64,000 nucleotides of DNA from Acidaminobacter hydrogenoformans DSM 2784 (lineage in GTDB: Bacteria; Bacillota; Clostridia; Peptostreptococcales; Acidaminobacteraceae), in contig NZ_FMWL01000004.1 in NCBI RefSeq assembly GCF_900103005.1, forward strand, positions 1 through 64,000, read 5' to 3'. The translations under genes were made by a program, and so were the position numbers. Positions 17,005 to 25,778 of this stretch are shown here, in pieces (the first letter of the stretch is position 1; every line of letters starts with the position of its first letter). The notes beneath the pieces are model-generated. The model was not told where the DNA came from. It saw only the letters and a program-made list of their open reading frames with translations, and made no database searches.

Positions 17005-17139
17005 CATTACATAGCAGAGGATATTCCCACCTCCGAATTCACCTTTATTATTGAGACACCAGGGGAATATGCCCTGTATCTCAAGGCGGAAGGTCATCAG
17101 GGAGGATACACTCTCAAAATATTTCACACCGTGAAATAA
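17005..17139 (+). pseudogene. Orphan C-terminal coding fragment (44 codons)
   Basis: An open frame without a start codon encodes HYIAEDIPTSEFTF, IIETPGEYALYLKAEG and ends IFHTVK then TAA. Composition is protein-like, with beta-strand character. It directly abuts the gene fragment at 16985. I see no other copy in the window, so its parent gene lies elsewhere. Confidence 0.5.
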
Positions 17140-17202
17140 TGGTCATGTATCAATGTGTAAGAACAAACAAGCATAATGGCGACTTTTGAAATATGCTCTA
17201 AC

Positions 17203-17290
17203 AACAAAAATAAAACCCATTATCACTATGCCTGAAAGAAGGTCTGAGATAATGGGTTTTATTTCCAAGTACAACTTCCATAATATTATA
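17203..17290 (+). repeat. Hairpin repeat with ACTTCCATAATATT tail
   Basis: AAAACCCATTATC and GATAATGGGTTTT are perfect inverse copies around a 24-base loop, followed by a CTTCCATAAT tail as at 32-72, 3211-3255 and 14712-14755. It has the form of a terminator hairpin that has become a dispersed repeat. Confidence 0.65.
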
Positions 17291-17435
17291 ATACTTATGG
17301 CGAGGTATCACTCAGCAGCGCCCGATTTTATCTGCAATAAACCTGCAAAGGTTTTAGAATGGTGGAATGCTGGACGGGTACAATGTAAGTAAGATGTCAA
17401 TAACACGCCATGACATCTTACTGGAGGGGAGAGCT

Positions 17436-18292
17436 TTGATCATAAAATTTGTGTTTTTAACTATATTGATCGCCGTGAATGCTTTTTTCGCTGCTTCTGA
17501 AATGGCTTTGATTTCTCTAAATGACAACAAAATCAAACTGATGGCTGAAAAAGGGGATAAAAAGGCCAGACATTTAGTGAAATTGTTAGGGGAGCCCAGC
17601 CGCTTCCTGGCAACGATTCAGATTGGTATTACCTTAGCAGGCTTTCTGGCTAGCGCACTAGCAGCTGAATCCTTTGCTGATCCTTTGGTTGCTATTTTGG
17701 GTGCTTATAGTCTGCCTGTCTCTGAAGCTGTGTTAAAAGCTGGCATAGTGCTGGCTATTACGATTATTTTGTCTTATTTTACATTGGTGTTCGGCGAATT
17801 GGTGCCTAAGCGTGTCGCAATGAAAAAGGCTGAGGGCATAGCCTTCTTTGTGGTGACGACGTTGACGCTATTGTCAAAAATTACAAACCCATTCGTCAAG
17901 CTTCTTACTGCTTATAAAACTTCTCTGTAAGGCTGTTTGGCATTGATCCGCATGCTCCGGATGAGCATGTTACAGAAGAAGAAATCGTTGGCAATATTTA
18001 TGATGAATATGATGAAGAAGAGGACAAAGAAGTTAAGCAAATCGATCCATACACCTATGAGGTCAGGGGCATGATCAGTCTTTAAGAGCTTGAGGAATAT
18101 CTGGAGGTTGAGCTGCCAGTGGAGGAATTTGAGACGCTGAATGGTTTTTTTATCAGCTTGTATGGGAATATTCCTCCAAAAGGTCAAATTAGTCAGGTGG
18201 TGTTTGAGCATTTGCTGATCCAGGCGGTCGATGTGACGGATAAACGCATTGAGAAAATGATCATTCAAGTCATGGATCGAGATGATGTATAA
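17436..18292 (+). pseudogene. Broken second copy of the CNNM/CorC gene
   Basis: The copy includes about 80 bases upstream, the GGAGGGG ribosome site and the TTG start. The first 160 codons are nearly identical to the intact gene at 4731. Then one base is lost near 17920 (frameshift to TAA). An in-frame 465-base block, equal to 5283-5747, is missing between two copies of AGAAGAAATC, and a TAT codon has become TAA near 18083. The CBS domains are gone. Translation of residues 1-164 remains possible. Confidence 0.88.
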
Positions 18293-18398
18293 TTCTCAGC
18301 AAATGGCTTTAAAACCTCTGCAATAATTCATCAGAATGCTCTGTCTGACTAAATAAACGACATATGTCGAAATTAAATTCGGAAGTTGTGTACAGAGA

Positions 18399-18452
18399 TT
18401 GACAAAATATTGTCCAATACATTAGAATATTAATATATTCAAATAGTTGAAT
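18399..18452 (+). promoter_or_regulatory. Promoter with ArsR-type operator
   Basis: TTGACA (18399-18404), 18 bases, TAGAAT (18423-18428). Just downstream is a perfect inverted repeat, ATTCAA-ATAG-TTGAAT (18437-18452), the form of site bound by ArsR/SmtB repressors. The ArsR-type gene starts at 18485, so autoregulation of this operon is likely. Confidence 0.75.
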
Positions 18453-18484
18453 GTGATGGGCTTTAAAAAAGGAGAAATCAAATT

Positions 18485-18793
18485 ATGTATCTATACAGAA
18501 CAGGGCCTGAAACTTTTATAGAATTGGCTGAAATTCTTAAAGCATTGGCACATCCGCAGCGACTTTGCATAGTCAAAACATTATGTGAAAAGGGAGAATC
18601 AAATGTTACGGATATGCAGAACTGTCTGGATGAGGCACAATCCAAGGTTTCTCAACATTTGTCAAAGCTGAAAGCTGCAAATATCATAGTTGGAAAAAGA
18701 GAAGGAACCAATATTTATTATTCGATTTCGGATGAAAGAGTAAGGAAAATCATGTTAACGGTAATTAGCGAATTTTTTCCGGAAACTGTTTAA
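18485..18793 (+). CDS. ArsR family transcriptional regulator
   Basis: A 102-residue winged-helix repressor: ILKALAHPQRLCIVKTLCEKG, recognition helix SKVSQHLSKLKAANIIVGKREGT, then NIYYSISDERV. It keeps a Cys after RL (LCIVKTLCEK) and one in MQNCLDE, positions that could sense thiol or persulfide chemistry, though the classic CVC arsenic site is absent. It precedes a CoA-disulfide-reductase-like gene by 34 bases, so it probably controls it in response to sulfur, metal or redox state. Confidence 0.9.
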   Translation: MYLYRTGPETFIELAEILKALAHPQRLCIVKTLCEKGESNVTDMQNCLDEAQSKVSQHLSKLKAANIIVGKREGTNIYYSISDERVRKIMLTVISEFFPETV

Positions 18794-18827
18794 CACGATC
18801 AAAATAACATATATCAGGAGGATGAAA

Positions 18828-20201
18828 ATGAAAAAGACAGATCTATTAGTGATTGGTGGAAGCGCTGGCGGTATACTAAGTGCAATGACGGCAAGAAAAG
18901 TATACGGTGACATTGATATCACCATCATTCGTGACACTGAAAAGGTCATGGTTCCGTGCGGTATTCCATACATATACGGTACTCTGCATGATACAAATAA
19001 AAACGTGATCCCGGATGCAGGTATTAACGAAGCAAAAATAAATCTAATGGTAGACAAGGTAGTAAAAATTGATCGCGCAGAAAAGACAGTGATAACGGAA
19101 AGCAATGAAACCGTAGCTTATAAAAAATTGATAATTGCTACTGGGTCTTTGCCTATTGTCCCTACGTTTATTCCAGGGCATGATCTGGAGAATATTTATG
19201 GCGTCTTAAAAAATCAGAATTACCTTGATAGGCTCCTTGAAAAAGTTCAAGCAGCAAATAATGTAACGGTCATTGGCGGAGGTTTCATTGGGGTTGAATT
19301 TGCAGAACAGATCAGACTATTAGGTAAAAACGTCACCTTGATTGAGCTGGCAGATGCATGCCTATGGCAAGCGTTCGATAAAAGCTTCACAGATGACATT
19401 GAAGCTTCAATGAAAGAAAACGGCATTAAGCTGATGACAGGTACAAAGGTAACCAAATTTATTGGTACAAAAGCCGTTGAAGCTGTTGAAGTGGAAGGCG
19501 GAGAACAAATTCCGACAGATCTTGTCATCCTTGGCCTTGGTGTGAAACCAAATGCTGAATTGGCAAAGAATGCAGGAATAACAACTAACAGCAAGGGTGC
19601 TATTATAGTAGATCAATATACAAGGACAAACGATCCGGATATATTTGCTGTTGGAGACTGCGCTATGAAGAGCTGTTTCTTCACAGGTCAAGATGTTCCA
19701 GTTTTGTTGGCATCCACAGCAGCAATGGAAGCAAAGATTGCTGGAAGCAACGCTTTCCAATTGAGACTGGTTCGTGCGAACAAAGGGACAATCAGTGCAT
19801 TCTCAACTAAAATCTTTGGTAAGACAGTTGCGGCTGCCGGAATTACTGAATCCAAGGCCAACAATGAGGGCTTCGCTACTATGATTGGAGAATTCTCTAC
19901 TTTAGACCGCCATCCAGGCTCTTTACCTGGCGCTCAAAAGACGACTATTAAATTGATGTTTTCAAAGTGCTCAGGTGTAATTTTGGGTGCTCAAATTTCC
20001 GGCGGAGAAGGTGTCGCTGAGATGATCAATGTCTTGAGCTTGGCGATCCAAAAAGGAGCGACTGCGACAGAGCTTAATACAATGCAGGTCGCGACGCACC
20101 CATTAGTGACTGCTTCCCCTATTGCATACCCTGTAAATGCAGCTGCAATGAATGCTATCGCAACAAACTGCAAGCACTTGAATGAAGGACTAGTTATATA
20201 G
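18828..20201 (+). CDS. FAD-dependent CoA-disulfide reductase/NADH oxidase-like protein
   Basis: A 457-residue pyridine nucleotide-disulfide oxidoreductase with an FAD-binding N-terminus (LLVIGGSAGGILSA), an NAD-binding GGGFIGVEFAEQ segment, a TNDPDIFAVGDC FAD segment, and a dimerisation domain. The single redox Cys of this group lies in MVPCGIPYIYG. Members reduce CoA disulfide, persulfides, polysulfide or oxygen; the sequence does not decide. The ATG at 18828 sits six bases after AGGAGG. It is followed by a strong terminator. The operon with ArsR is more AT-rich than its neighbours and may be acquired. Confidence 0.85.
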   Translation: MKKTDLLVIGGSAGGILSAMTARKVYGDIDITIIRDTEKVMVPCGIPYIYGTLHDTNKNVIPDAGINEAKINLMVDKVVKIDRAEKTVITESNETVAYKKLIIATGSLPIVPTFIPGHDLENIYGVLKNQNYLDRLLEKVQAANNVTVIGGGFIGVEFAEQIRLLGKNVTLIELADACLWQAFDKSFTDDIEASMKENGIKLMTGTKVTKFIGTKAVEAVEVEGGEQIPTDLVILGLGVKPNAELAKNAGITTNSKGAIIVDQYTRTNDPDIFAVGDCAMKSCFFTGQDVPVLLASTAAMEAKIAGSNAFQLRLVRANKGTISAFSTKIFGKTVAAAGITESKANNEGFATMIGEFSTLDRHPGSLPGAQKTTIKLMFSKCSGVILGAQISGGEGVAEMINVLSLAIQKGATATELNTMQVATHPLVTASPIAYPVNAAAMNAIATNCKHLNEGLVI

Positions 20202-20235
20202 TAATAGGATTTTGTGATCTTTCATGTCAAATCAA

Positions 20236-20285
20236 AACACCTCGTCATACGGCATATCAAATGCGGTATGACGAGGTGTTTTTGT
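20236..20285 (+). terminator. Rho-independent terminator
   Basis: AACACCTCGTCATAC pairs perfectly with GTATGACGAGGTGTT around a 15-base loop, followed by TTTT. It ends the ArsR operon. Confidence 0.9.
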
Positions 20286-20289
20286 CGTT

Positions 20290-20430
20290 CGAGAATCACC
20301 GGGCTACAATTCAGCTGGCCGGGTCCAAACTTGATGGTCCCTCTGCGAGCCAGATACTCCCGGGCGATCCACTGGAGCATGAAGTTTACTTTTTAGGGCC
20401 TTTTTGGCGCTTGGCCCAGGGTTAAGGTTG
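20290..20430 (-). pseudogene. Remnant of the DUF4914 gene
   Basis: Sequence from 20305 to 20390 matches 12140-12225 inside the DUF4914 gene (TTCAGCTGGCCGGGTCCAAA, CGATCCACTGGAGCATGAAG). It then jumps to sequence matching 13098-13120 (TTTTTGGCGCTTGG). About 870 bases of the gene are missing between, and nothing downstream of the fragment survives. Confidence 0.8.
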
Positions 20431-20640
20431 TCGTGGCGGACTGGTGTTGTATAATAAGCTTATAGGGTCAAGAACAGTAGGCTTTTAAATCGCAGAGGGT
20501 GGATATACGACCGCGAACTTTGGCCATTTATACCCTGTATGACCGATCAAGTTTCAAATTTTGGTGGGGGACTGGGCCGGCAAGGGTAAATAGATACTGC
20601 TGCGGTTTAGTAAGAGTGGGAATCATTAAATCATTGAATT
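20423..20640 (+). pseudogene. Copy of the divergent promoter, REP block and a 14088-gene scrap
   Basis: 20423-20540 matches 13813-13935, including TTGTCG-16-TATAAT. TTTTGGTGGGGGACTGGGCC follows at 20542, then about 35 bases matching codons near 14370-14405 (TGCGGTTTAGTAAGAGTGGG). Together with the DUF4914 remnant this is a shrunken copy of the whole 12.1-14.4 kb segment. The block GGGAACCATCGGCGG at 20667 is the motif with one change. Confidence 0.8.
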
Positions 20641-20726
20641 GATATACTGGTGGGGAGTGAAGAATGGGAACCATCGGCGGAGGCTTTGCTCTGGCTTATT
20701 ATTGAATTAAGGAGGATCCTAAACAT

Positions 20727-21731
20727 ATGAATATCTTAGTGACTGGCGGTCTTGGCTTTATTGGCAGCCATACGGTCGTGGAGCTTATAAAAAACAATCA
20801 CACAGTAATCATAGCGGACAATCTGGTCAACTCTAAGCTGGAGGTTCTGGATAAGTTACATCAAATCACAGGCAGCAAACCGACGTTCTATGAGATCGAC
20901 GCGACGGATGCGGTTCAGACGGAAAGGGTGTTCAAAGACCATCAGATCGATGGTGTGATCCATTTCGCTGGGCTGAAGGCTGTGGGTGAGTCGGTGGAGA
21001 AGCCGCTGGAGTACTATTACAACAATCTCGTGTCAACCATGGTGCTCAGTCGGCTGTGCTTGAAGTTCGGGGTGGGGAAGTTTGTGTTCAGTTCATCAGC
21101 TACGGTGTATGGGGAGCAGCCATCGCCGCTGCGGGAGGATCTTGAGCTCAGGAGGACCACGAACCCATATGGTGAAACAAAGGCCATGAGCGAGAGGATT
21201 CTCGAGGATACAGCGCGGGCGAATCCTGGCTTTACCGTGACGCTGCTGCGGTATTTTAATCCAGTGGGGGCGCATGAGAGCGGACTGATCGGGGAGGAGC
21301 CGAATGGGATACCGAACAACCTGATGCCGTTCGTGACGAGGGTGGCCAGGGGTGTGCTGCCTGGACTCAGTGTGTTCGGGAATGATTATGAGACGGTGGA
21401 TGGGACTGGGGTTAGGGATTACATACATGTTGTGGACCTGGCGGAAGGGCATGTGGCGGCGATTGAGAAGATGGTCGAGGCTGGTTCTGGGGGAGTTTCA
21501 GTATACAATCTTGGTACTGGTCGCGGCACTTCAGTGCTTGAGCTGGTACATGCGTTTATGGAGGTCAATGGGGTCGAGGTACCTTATAAGATTGTTGGGC
21601 GGAGGCCTGGAGACCTTGCTGTATGCTATGCGGATGCATCCAAGGCTGAGCGGGAGCTTGGTTGGAAGGCGAAGCGTGGCGTAAAAGAGATGGTTAGGGA
21701 TTCCTGGAGATTCGAACAGAATAACGCATAA
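20727..21731 (+). CDS. galE: UDP-glucose 4-epimerase
   Basis: A 334-residue extended short-chain dehydrogenase interconverting UDP-glucose and UDP-galactose. NAD-binding TGGLGFIGSHT, IHFAGLKAVGESV, the SSSATVYGE catalytic Ser/Thr region, and the YxxxK pair in NPYGETKAMSE are all present, as are the sugar-binding NLMPFV and the C-terminal GRRPGDLAVCYAD. Full length. The ATG follows AAGGAGG. It stands alone, between a shrunken duplicate on its left and a transporter scrap on its right. Confidence 0.95.
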   Translation: MNILVTGGLGFIGSHTVVELIKNNHTVIIADNLVNSKLEVLDKLHQITGSKPTFYEIDATDAVQTERVFKDHQIDGVIHFAGLKAVGESVEKPLEYYYNNLVSTMVLSRLCLKFGVGKFVFSSSATVYGEQPSPLREDLELRRTTNPYGETKAMSERILEDTARANPGFTVTLLRYFNPVGAHESGLIGEEPNGIPNNLMPFVTRVARGVLPGLSVFGNDYETVDGTGVRDYIHVVDLAEGHVAAIEKMVEAGSGGVSVYNLGTGRGTSVLELVHAFMEVNGVEVPYKIVGRRPGDLAVCYADASKAERELGWKAKRGVKEMVRDSWRFEQNNA

Positions 21732-21737
21732 GAATAC

Positions 21738-21990
21738 GTTTATTGAGCTCAGGGGTGCGATACCCGTAGGTATTTCGCTTGGACTAACACCAGTCACGCT
21801 ACTTAAATATGTTTTACAGGCAGCATGATCCCGGTTCCAAGACTGGGATCTGGAGCTGAAGTCTTGCGGCGGCGCTGCTGGACATGCGGTTTAAATGGGC
21901 GTTTCCGGCGATTTTAGTGGGGAATATAATTGCGGCTGGACTTATTTTGGGACTTTGTCATGGCGTTCGGATGGTCTGGGGGAGGCTCCC
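21738..21990 (+). pseudogene. Remnant of a small multidrug export-type gene
   Basis: 21741-21803 matches 56070-56133 (TTGAGCTCAGGGGTGCGATA), and 21868-21965 matches 56355-56450 (GGCGGCGCTGCTGGACATGC, TTTCCGGCGATTTTAGTGG) of the intact gene at 56002. The middle is missing and the frame is broken. The nearest galE codons are intact, so the scrap lies just after the stop. Confidence 0.8.
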
Positions 21991-22040
21991 GGATGGATCA
22001 GTATTTATAATACACTGATCAGAGGGAATAGCATATGGAT

Positions 22041-22086
22041 AAAATAATAAGCCACATGGCAGATTACCACGTGGCTATTATTTTAC
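22041..22086. terminator. Bidirectional terminator-like hairpin
   Basis: AATAATAAGCCACATGG and CCACGTGGCTATTATT pair with one or two mismatches around a short loop, with A- and T-runs outside. It lies where the galE side and the minus-strand SLH gene converge. Confidence 0.7.
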
Positions 22087-22138
22087 CAATTTATTAACCT
22101 ATCAGGTTCTGTATTTTTCGTGTCAACTGGATATTAAT

Positions 22139-24013
22139 TTAACTGTTTCCAATTATAGCCCAGCCGCCTTCACCATTTTCAAAGGATATATTCTGACTTC
22201 CGCCTGAAAATGTGTTGTTTTGCAAATAACAATTTTCAGCATAACCGGTGCCAACTCTTACCCTGACATCCAAGTAGCGCACGCCTTCATGAGTATTATG
22301 GTGGTAATTCAGGTTTGACAGAGGCCATTGAGATGCTTCAGGATAATTTCCCCATTCAACCAGGAAACCATAGTCTGTTCCTGTGATCATGTTATCATGA
22401 ATATTGATATTCGTCATACCATTGCCACCATTTGTTACTTCATTGCTAACCATAATGCCTGTCGTGATAGATCCACCTGCTGTATCTTTAATGGTGTTAT
22501 TATAGATTTCAATATTTGACTGTGCCATTCCAAAACAGTCAAGATAGATGGCAGGAGTGCCCCATTGGTAATCGTCATCAAAACTATGAATATAGTTTGA
22601 ATAAATTTTTCCGTTTTTTGAGCCATCTTTAATGTCAATGTTTTCCTTCCGGTTATTTAATAACTCGTTATTGCTTAAAGTGAAGCCGTCAACCGAAGAT
22701 ATGGTCAGCGCTTCCTGATCCATACCTATGTTAGCGTTCTGTATTGTACAGTTATCAATGGTGATATTTTTACCGCTGTTAAATCCTATACCACTCGAGA
22801 AGGTTGAATCTGTTTGGCAGTTCTGAATAATAATATCATGTGCGCCTAAACTGTAATTTCCTGGAGATGCGGAGGACATGTCTCCAATTCCCTGATAAGT
22901 GGAATTTTTTACACTAAGATCTTTTATTGTTATGAACCCTTGTTTATTTAAATTAATAGGAATACCTTGGTTTCGGGCGTCGATAGTAACATTTTCGCCA
23001 TTATAAGCGGTAAAAGTGATAGGGTTTCCACTGGTGCCTGATACATTCATGGTTACAGATTCATTATAAACCCCACTTCTGATGTAGACCGTGTCGCCAG
23101 CAGAAGCAGTATTCGCAGCTTTTTGAATAGTTCTCCAAGGTGCTTCAGCAGTGCCGGCATTTGAGTCGCTGCCAGTTAACGAAACATAATGGGCATCAGC
23201 AACAATTGGAGTTGATGGGATTGTCGTTGCCGTAGATGGTGTTTTCGTTGTTGTTGTTGTTGGTGACGTAGACGGAGTTTTCGTTGTCGTTGTAGACGGA
23301 GTTTTTGTTGTTGTTGTAGACGGAGCTTTCGTTGTTGCAGTTACCTTTGATTCTGATGGCGCTGAAGAAGCCTTAGGTGTTACTGATACCTCAATATATT
23401 TTTCAGCTTGATCTAATGCAACAATTGCTTCGCCTCTTTTAATAAAATCATGTGGTGCAAAAGTATTATCAGGATATCCGTTCATTGACTGTGTTTTAGC
23501 TACGGCGCCAATAGCACCTTTACTCCATGTTAAACTAGATGAATCTTCAAATATATTTGCTGCGACAGGATCAGCTTCAAGCATTTTGATTTTCATAATG
23601 ATTGAAGCAACTTCTTCTCTGCTGATGAGATTTTCAGGTCTCATTGTACCATCAGGATACCCACTGATATAACCTGCTGCTCTCGCAATTGAAATTGCAT
23701 TGGCATACCAAGCATCAGTTTTAACATCTGAGAAAGTCATTGATGTTTTTTGCGTATATCCAAAAGCTTTGTTCGCAAGTGTCATAAACTCCGCTCTAGT
23801 AATATTATTATCAGGTCTCAAACTCCCATCAGGATAACCAGAAATAAATCCTTTCTCTAACCAACTTAGAATTGTTTGTTTTGCCCAATGCTCTGAAATT
23901 CCCTCATTATCCGCTGAAAACGAATTAAATGATGGATTTGTTGATAACATCATTAATAAAATTACAAAAAGTGATAAATATTTTTTAAGCTTTTTAGATT
24001 GAAAATTAAACAT
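22139..24013 (-). CDS. SLH-domain surface protein with parallel beta-helix
   Basis: A 624-residue exported protein. Order: signal peptide (to about residue 34), three SLH repeats (about 38-205; FISGYPDGSLRPDN, YISGYPDGTMRPEN, MNGYPDNTFAPHD) for binding to cell-wall polymer, a low-complexity TTTTKTPST linker (about 215-270), then a right-handed beta-helix (DUF1565/NosD-like, YVSLTGSDSNAGT, PWRTIQKA, YIRSGVY). The helix may bind or cleave polysaccharide; catalytic residues cannot be assigned. The ATG follows AGGAGG. The gene is clearly more AT-rich than its neighbours. Confidence 0.9.
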   Translation of the reverse strand: MFNFQSKKLKKYLSLFVILLMMLSTNPSFNSFSADNEGISEHWAKQTILSWLEKGFISGYPDGSLRPDNNITRAEFMTLANKAFGYTQKTSMTFSDVKTDAWYANAISIARAAGYISGYPDGTMRPENLISREEVASIIMKIKMLEADPVAANIFEDSSSLTWSKGAIGAVAKTQSMNGYPDNTFAPHDFIKRGEAIVALDQAEKYIEVSVTPKASSAPSESKVTATTKAPSTTTTKTPSTTTTKTPSTSPTTTTTKTPSTATTIPSTPIVADAHYVSLTGSDSNAGTAEAPWRTIQKAANTASAGDTVYIRSGVYNESVTMNVSGTSGNPITFTAYNGENVTIDARNQGIPINLNKQGFITIKDLSVKNSTYQGIGDMSSASPGNYSLGAHDIIIQNCQTDSTFSSGIGFNSGKNITIDNCTIQNANIGMDQEALTISSVDGFTLSNNELLNNRKENIDIKDGSKNGKIYSNYIHSFDDDYQWGTPAIYLDCFGMAQSNIEIYNNTIKDTAGGSITTGIMVSNEVTNGGNGMTNINIHDNMITGTDYGFLVEWGNYPEASQWPLSNLNYHHNTHEGVRYLDVRVRVGTGYAENCYLQNNTFSGGSQNISFENGEGGWAIIGNS

Positions 24014-24330
24014 AGAATCCTCCTAAATTCATTTTTGTATACAAGTGTAAATTTCCACTGCCGTTCGTAGTGTACGGCATGATTCGAATTTAAAACAGCT
24101 GTTTCCACTTGTATAAGATCATTCCAATATTTACTTTTGTTCTTACTAATGCTTGAAGCTTCTTAAATTTAAAACTGTTACATTATTAATTACAAACTCT
24201 GTGTTTTCGGTTATTATATTTTTTTGTGCCTATTATGTCAACCTTGGTGTCAAACTTGTAACTTTATTGTTGTATTATTGTCTTCAAAATGCATACTCTA
24301 ATTTTCTCAATTATTGCAAATTATCCGGTT
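24014..24330. other. AT-rich intergenic stretch without identified genes
   Basis: Upstream region of the SLH gene. It is AT-rich and probably contains its promoter, but I could not single out a convincing -35/-10 pair. No reading frame here has recognisable content. Confidence 0.4.
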
Positions 24331-24590
24331 GACAACGCCGCAAATTGAGATAGATAGGTACATAAGTTGTCGCGGCGAGCTGGTGTTGTATAATTGGTTT
24401 AAGCAGTCAATAACAGTACAATTGTATATTGCTAAGAGTGTATATACGGCCATGATTATTAGTATTTATACCCAGTATACCCGGCTAAGTTTCAGTTTTG
24501 CTGAGAATGTGTAGGCTAAGGACTGTGAGGACAGGTGGTTTGGGTGAGTGCCCTATCTTGAAAAGGTATGCAAAATGAATCTGAAAACGA
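24331..24590 (+). pseudogene. Second copy of the divergent promoter with a 14088-gene scrap
   Basis: GTTGTCGCGGCGAGCTGGTG then TATAAT repeats the TTGTCG-16-TATAAT promoter of 13815. The following AACAGTACAATTG, TATATACGGCC and TTTATACCCAGTA segments align with 13860-13930. From 24517, GGCTAAGGACTGTGAGGACA and CTTGAAAAGGTATGCAAAAT match 14198-14265 of the 14088 gene. The REP block between is lost. Confidence 0.75.
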
Positions 24591-24641
24591 TATGTTTTAT
24601 ATACAATTGTCTACCCGCTTATTTATACGAGGAGGATTAAT

Positions 24642-25508
24642 ATGCAGCTATTTCTTGATTGTTTACCATGCATGCTGAGACAAGTGCTAGAGGCAGCGCA
24701 GATGGCGACAAAAGATGAGGCTCTTCAAGAAAGCATCATGGACGAGGCGCTTGAGACGCTGGCGGCTTATAAAACCTTCAAAACCGCGCCAGCACTTGCT
24801 GAGGCCATGCATGGCGTCGTAAAAAGGCTGACCGGTGTTGAGGATCCATATGCCGCCGTAAAGGCCCGTGATATTTCAGAAGCCCTGCGGCTTGAGCCGC
24901 TGATCCGGGATTTTGTCAAGGCGGGTTCTGACGCGCTCGCGGTGGCATTAAAAGTGTCCGCCACGGGAAACGTCATGGATTCGGCCCTTTACAGCAACCT
25001 GGATTTGGAAGCATGCCTGATGTCAGAGCTTGAAAAGCCTTTTGCCGTAAACGACTATGAAGCTTTTAAAAGAGAACTGGAAAGTGCCAGAAAAATCCTG
25101 ATTATTGGAGACAATTCAGGAGAGGCTGTGTTTGACAAAGTCTTAGTCAACACCCTTTCCGATTTCAAAGGACTTGAGGTTACCTATGCCGTGAGAGACA
25201 AACCCATCATCAATGACGCCACCCTTGAAGATGCTAAAAGCGCAGGGCTGGATAGCCTTGTTGAGCTCATTTCGACGGGGTGCGGCGCGCCAGGGGCTGT
25301 GCTGGATTGCTGCAGCGAGGCATTCAGACAACGGTTTGATGAGGCAGATCTTGTCCTCAGCAAGGGTCAAGGCAATTTTGAGGCCTTGTCTGAAGCACCA
25401 AGACCGGTTTACTTCCTGCTTAAGGCTAAATGTGATAAAATTGCCAGGGCACTGGGGGTCCAGTTGAACGCGTACGTGTTTAAACAAGGGGCCGCGGCTT
25501 CGAGATAG
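24642..25508 (+). CDS. DUF89 family damage-control phosphatase-like protein
   Basis: A 288-residue protein of the DUF89/ARMT1-like family, metal-dependent phosphatases thought to clear damaged sugar phosphates or cofactors. Family motifs: N-terminal CLPCMLRQ, metal-binding DNSGEAVFD near residue 157, VRDKPIINDATLEDA, and SKGQGNFEALSE near the C-terminus. Prokaryotic members of this size usually carry the CxxC. The ATG follows GAGGAGG. It appears to be monocistronic. Confidence 0.9.
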   Translation: MQLFLDCLPCMLRQVLEAAQMATKDEALQESIMDEALETLAAYKTFKTAPALAEAMHGVVKRLTGVEDPYAAVKARDISEALRLEPLIRDFVKAGSDALAVALKVSATGNVMDSALYSNLDLEACLMSELEKPFAVNDYEAFKRELESARKILIIGDNSGEAVFDKVLVNTLSDFKGLEVTYAVRDKPIINDATLEDAKSAGLDSLVELISTGCGAPGAVLDCCSEAFRQRFDEADLVLSKGQGNFEALSEAPRPVYFLLKAKCDKIARALGVQLNAYVFKQGAAASR

Positions 25509-25581
25509 CACACGAGAAAACTGGAAAAGGGTGGGGATGAACAACATTCTCAGGGTATAGAGAAAAAAAGTGTGTGGTGAG

Positions 25582-25653
25582 GACCATCGGCAGAAGCTCT
25601 GGGTTTTGGGCGCAGCTTTGAGAACGATTTTGGGACGGAAAGCTTCCGATGGT
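25582..25653. repeat. Imperfect inverted pair of the dispersed motif
   Basis: GACCATCGGCAGAAGCT at 25582 faces AGCTTCCGATGGT at 25641. The arms pair over ACCATCGG/CCGATGGT and AGCT. There is no T-run, so a terminator role is doubtful. It lies in the 195 bases between DUF89 and the next gene. Confidence 0.55.
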
Positions 25654-25778
25654 GAAACGATCCCAAACACAGAAATCTTAAAGCGAAGCGCCCCCAAGGT
25701 AAAGTGACAGCATCAACTGTCACAGACGCCGGTCAAAGCACCGCAAAAACAGGCACCTTGGGAAGGGGACGGGAAAAC

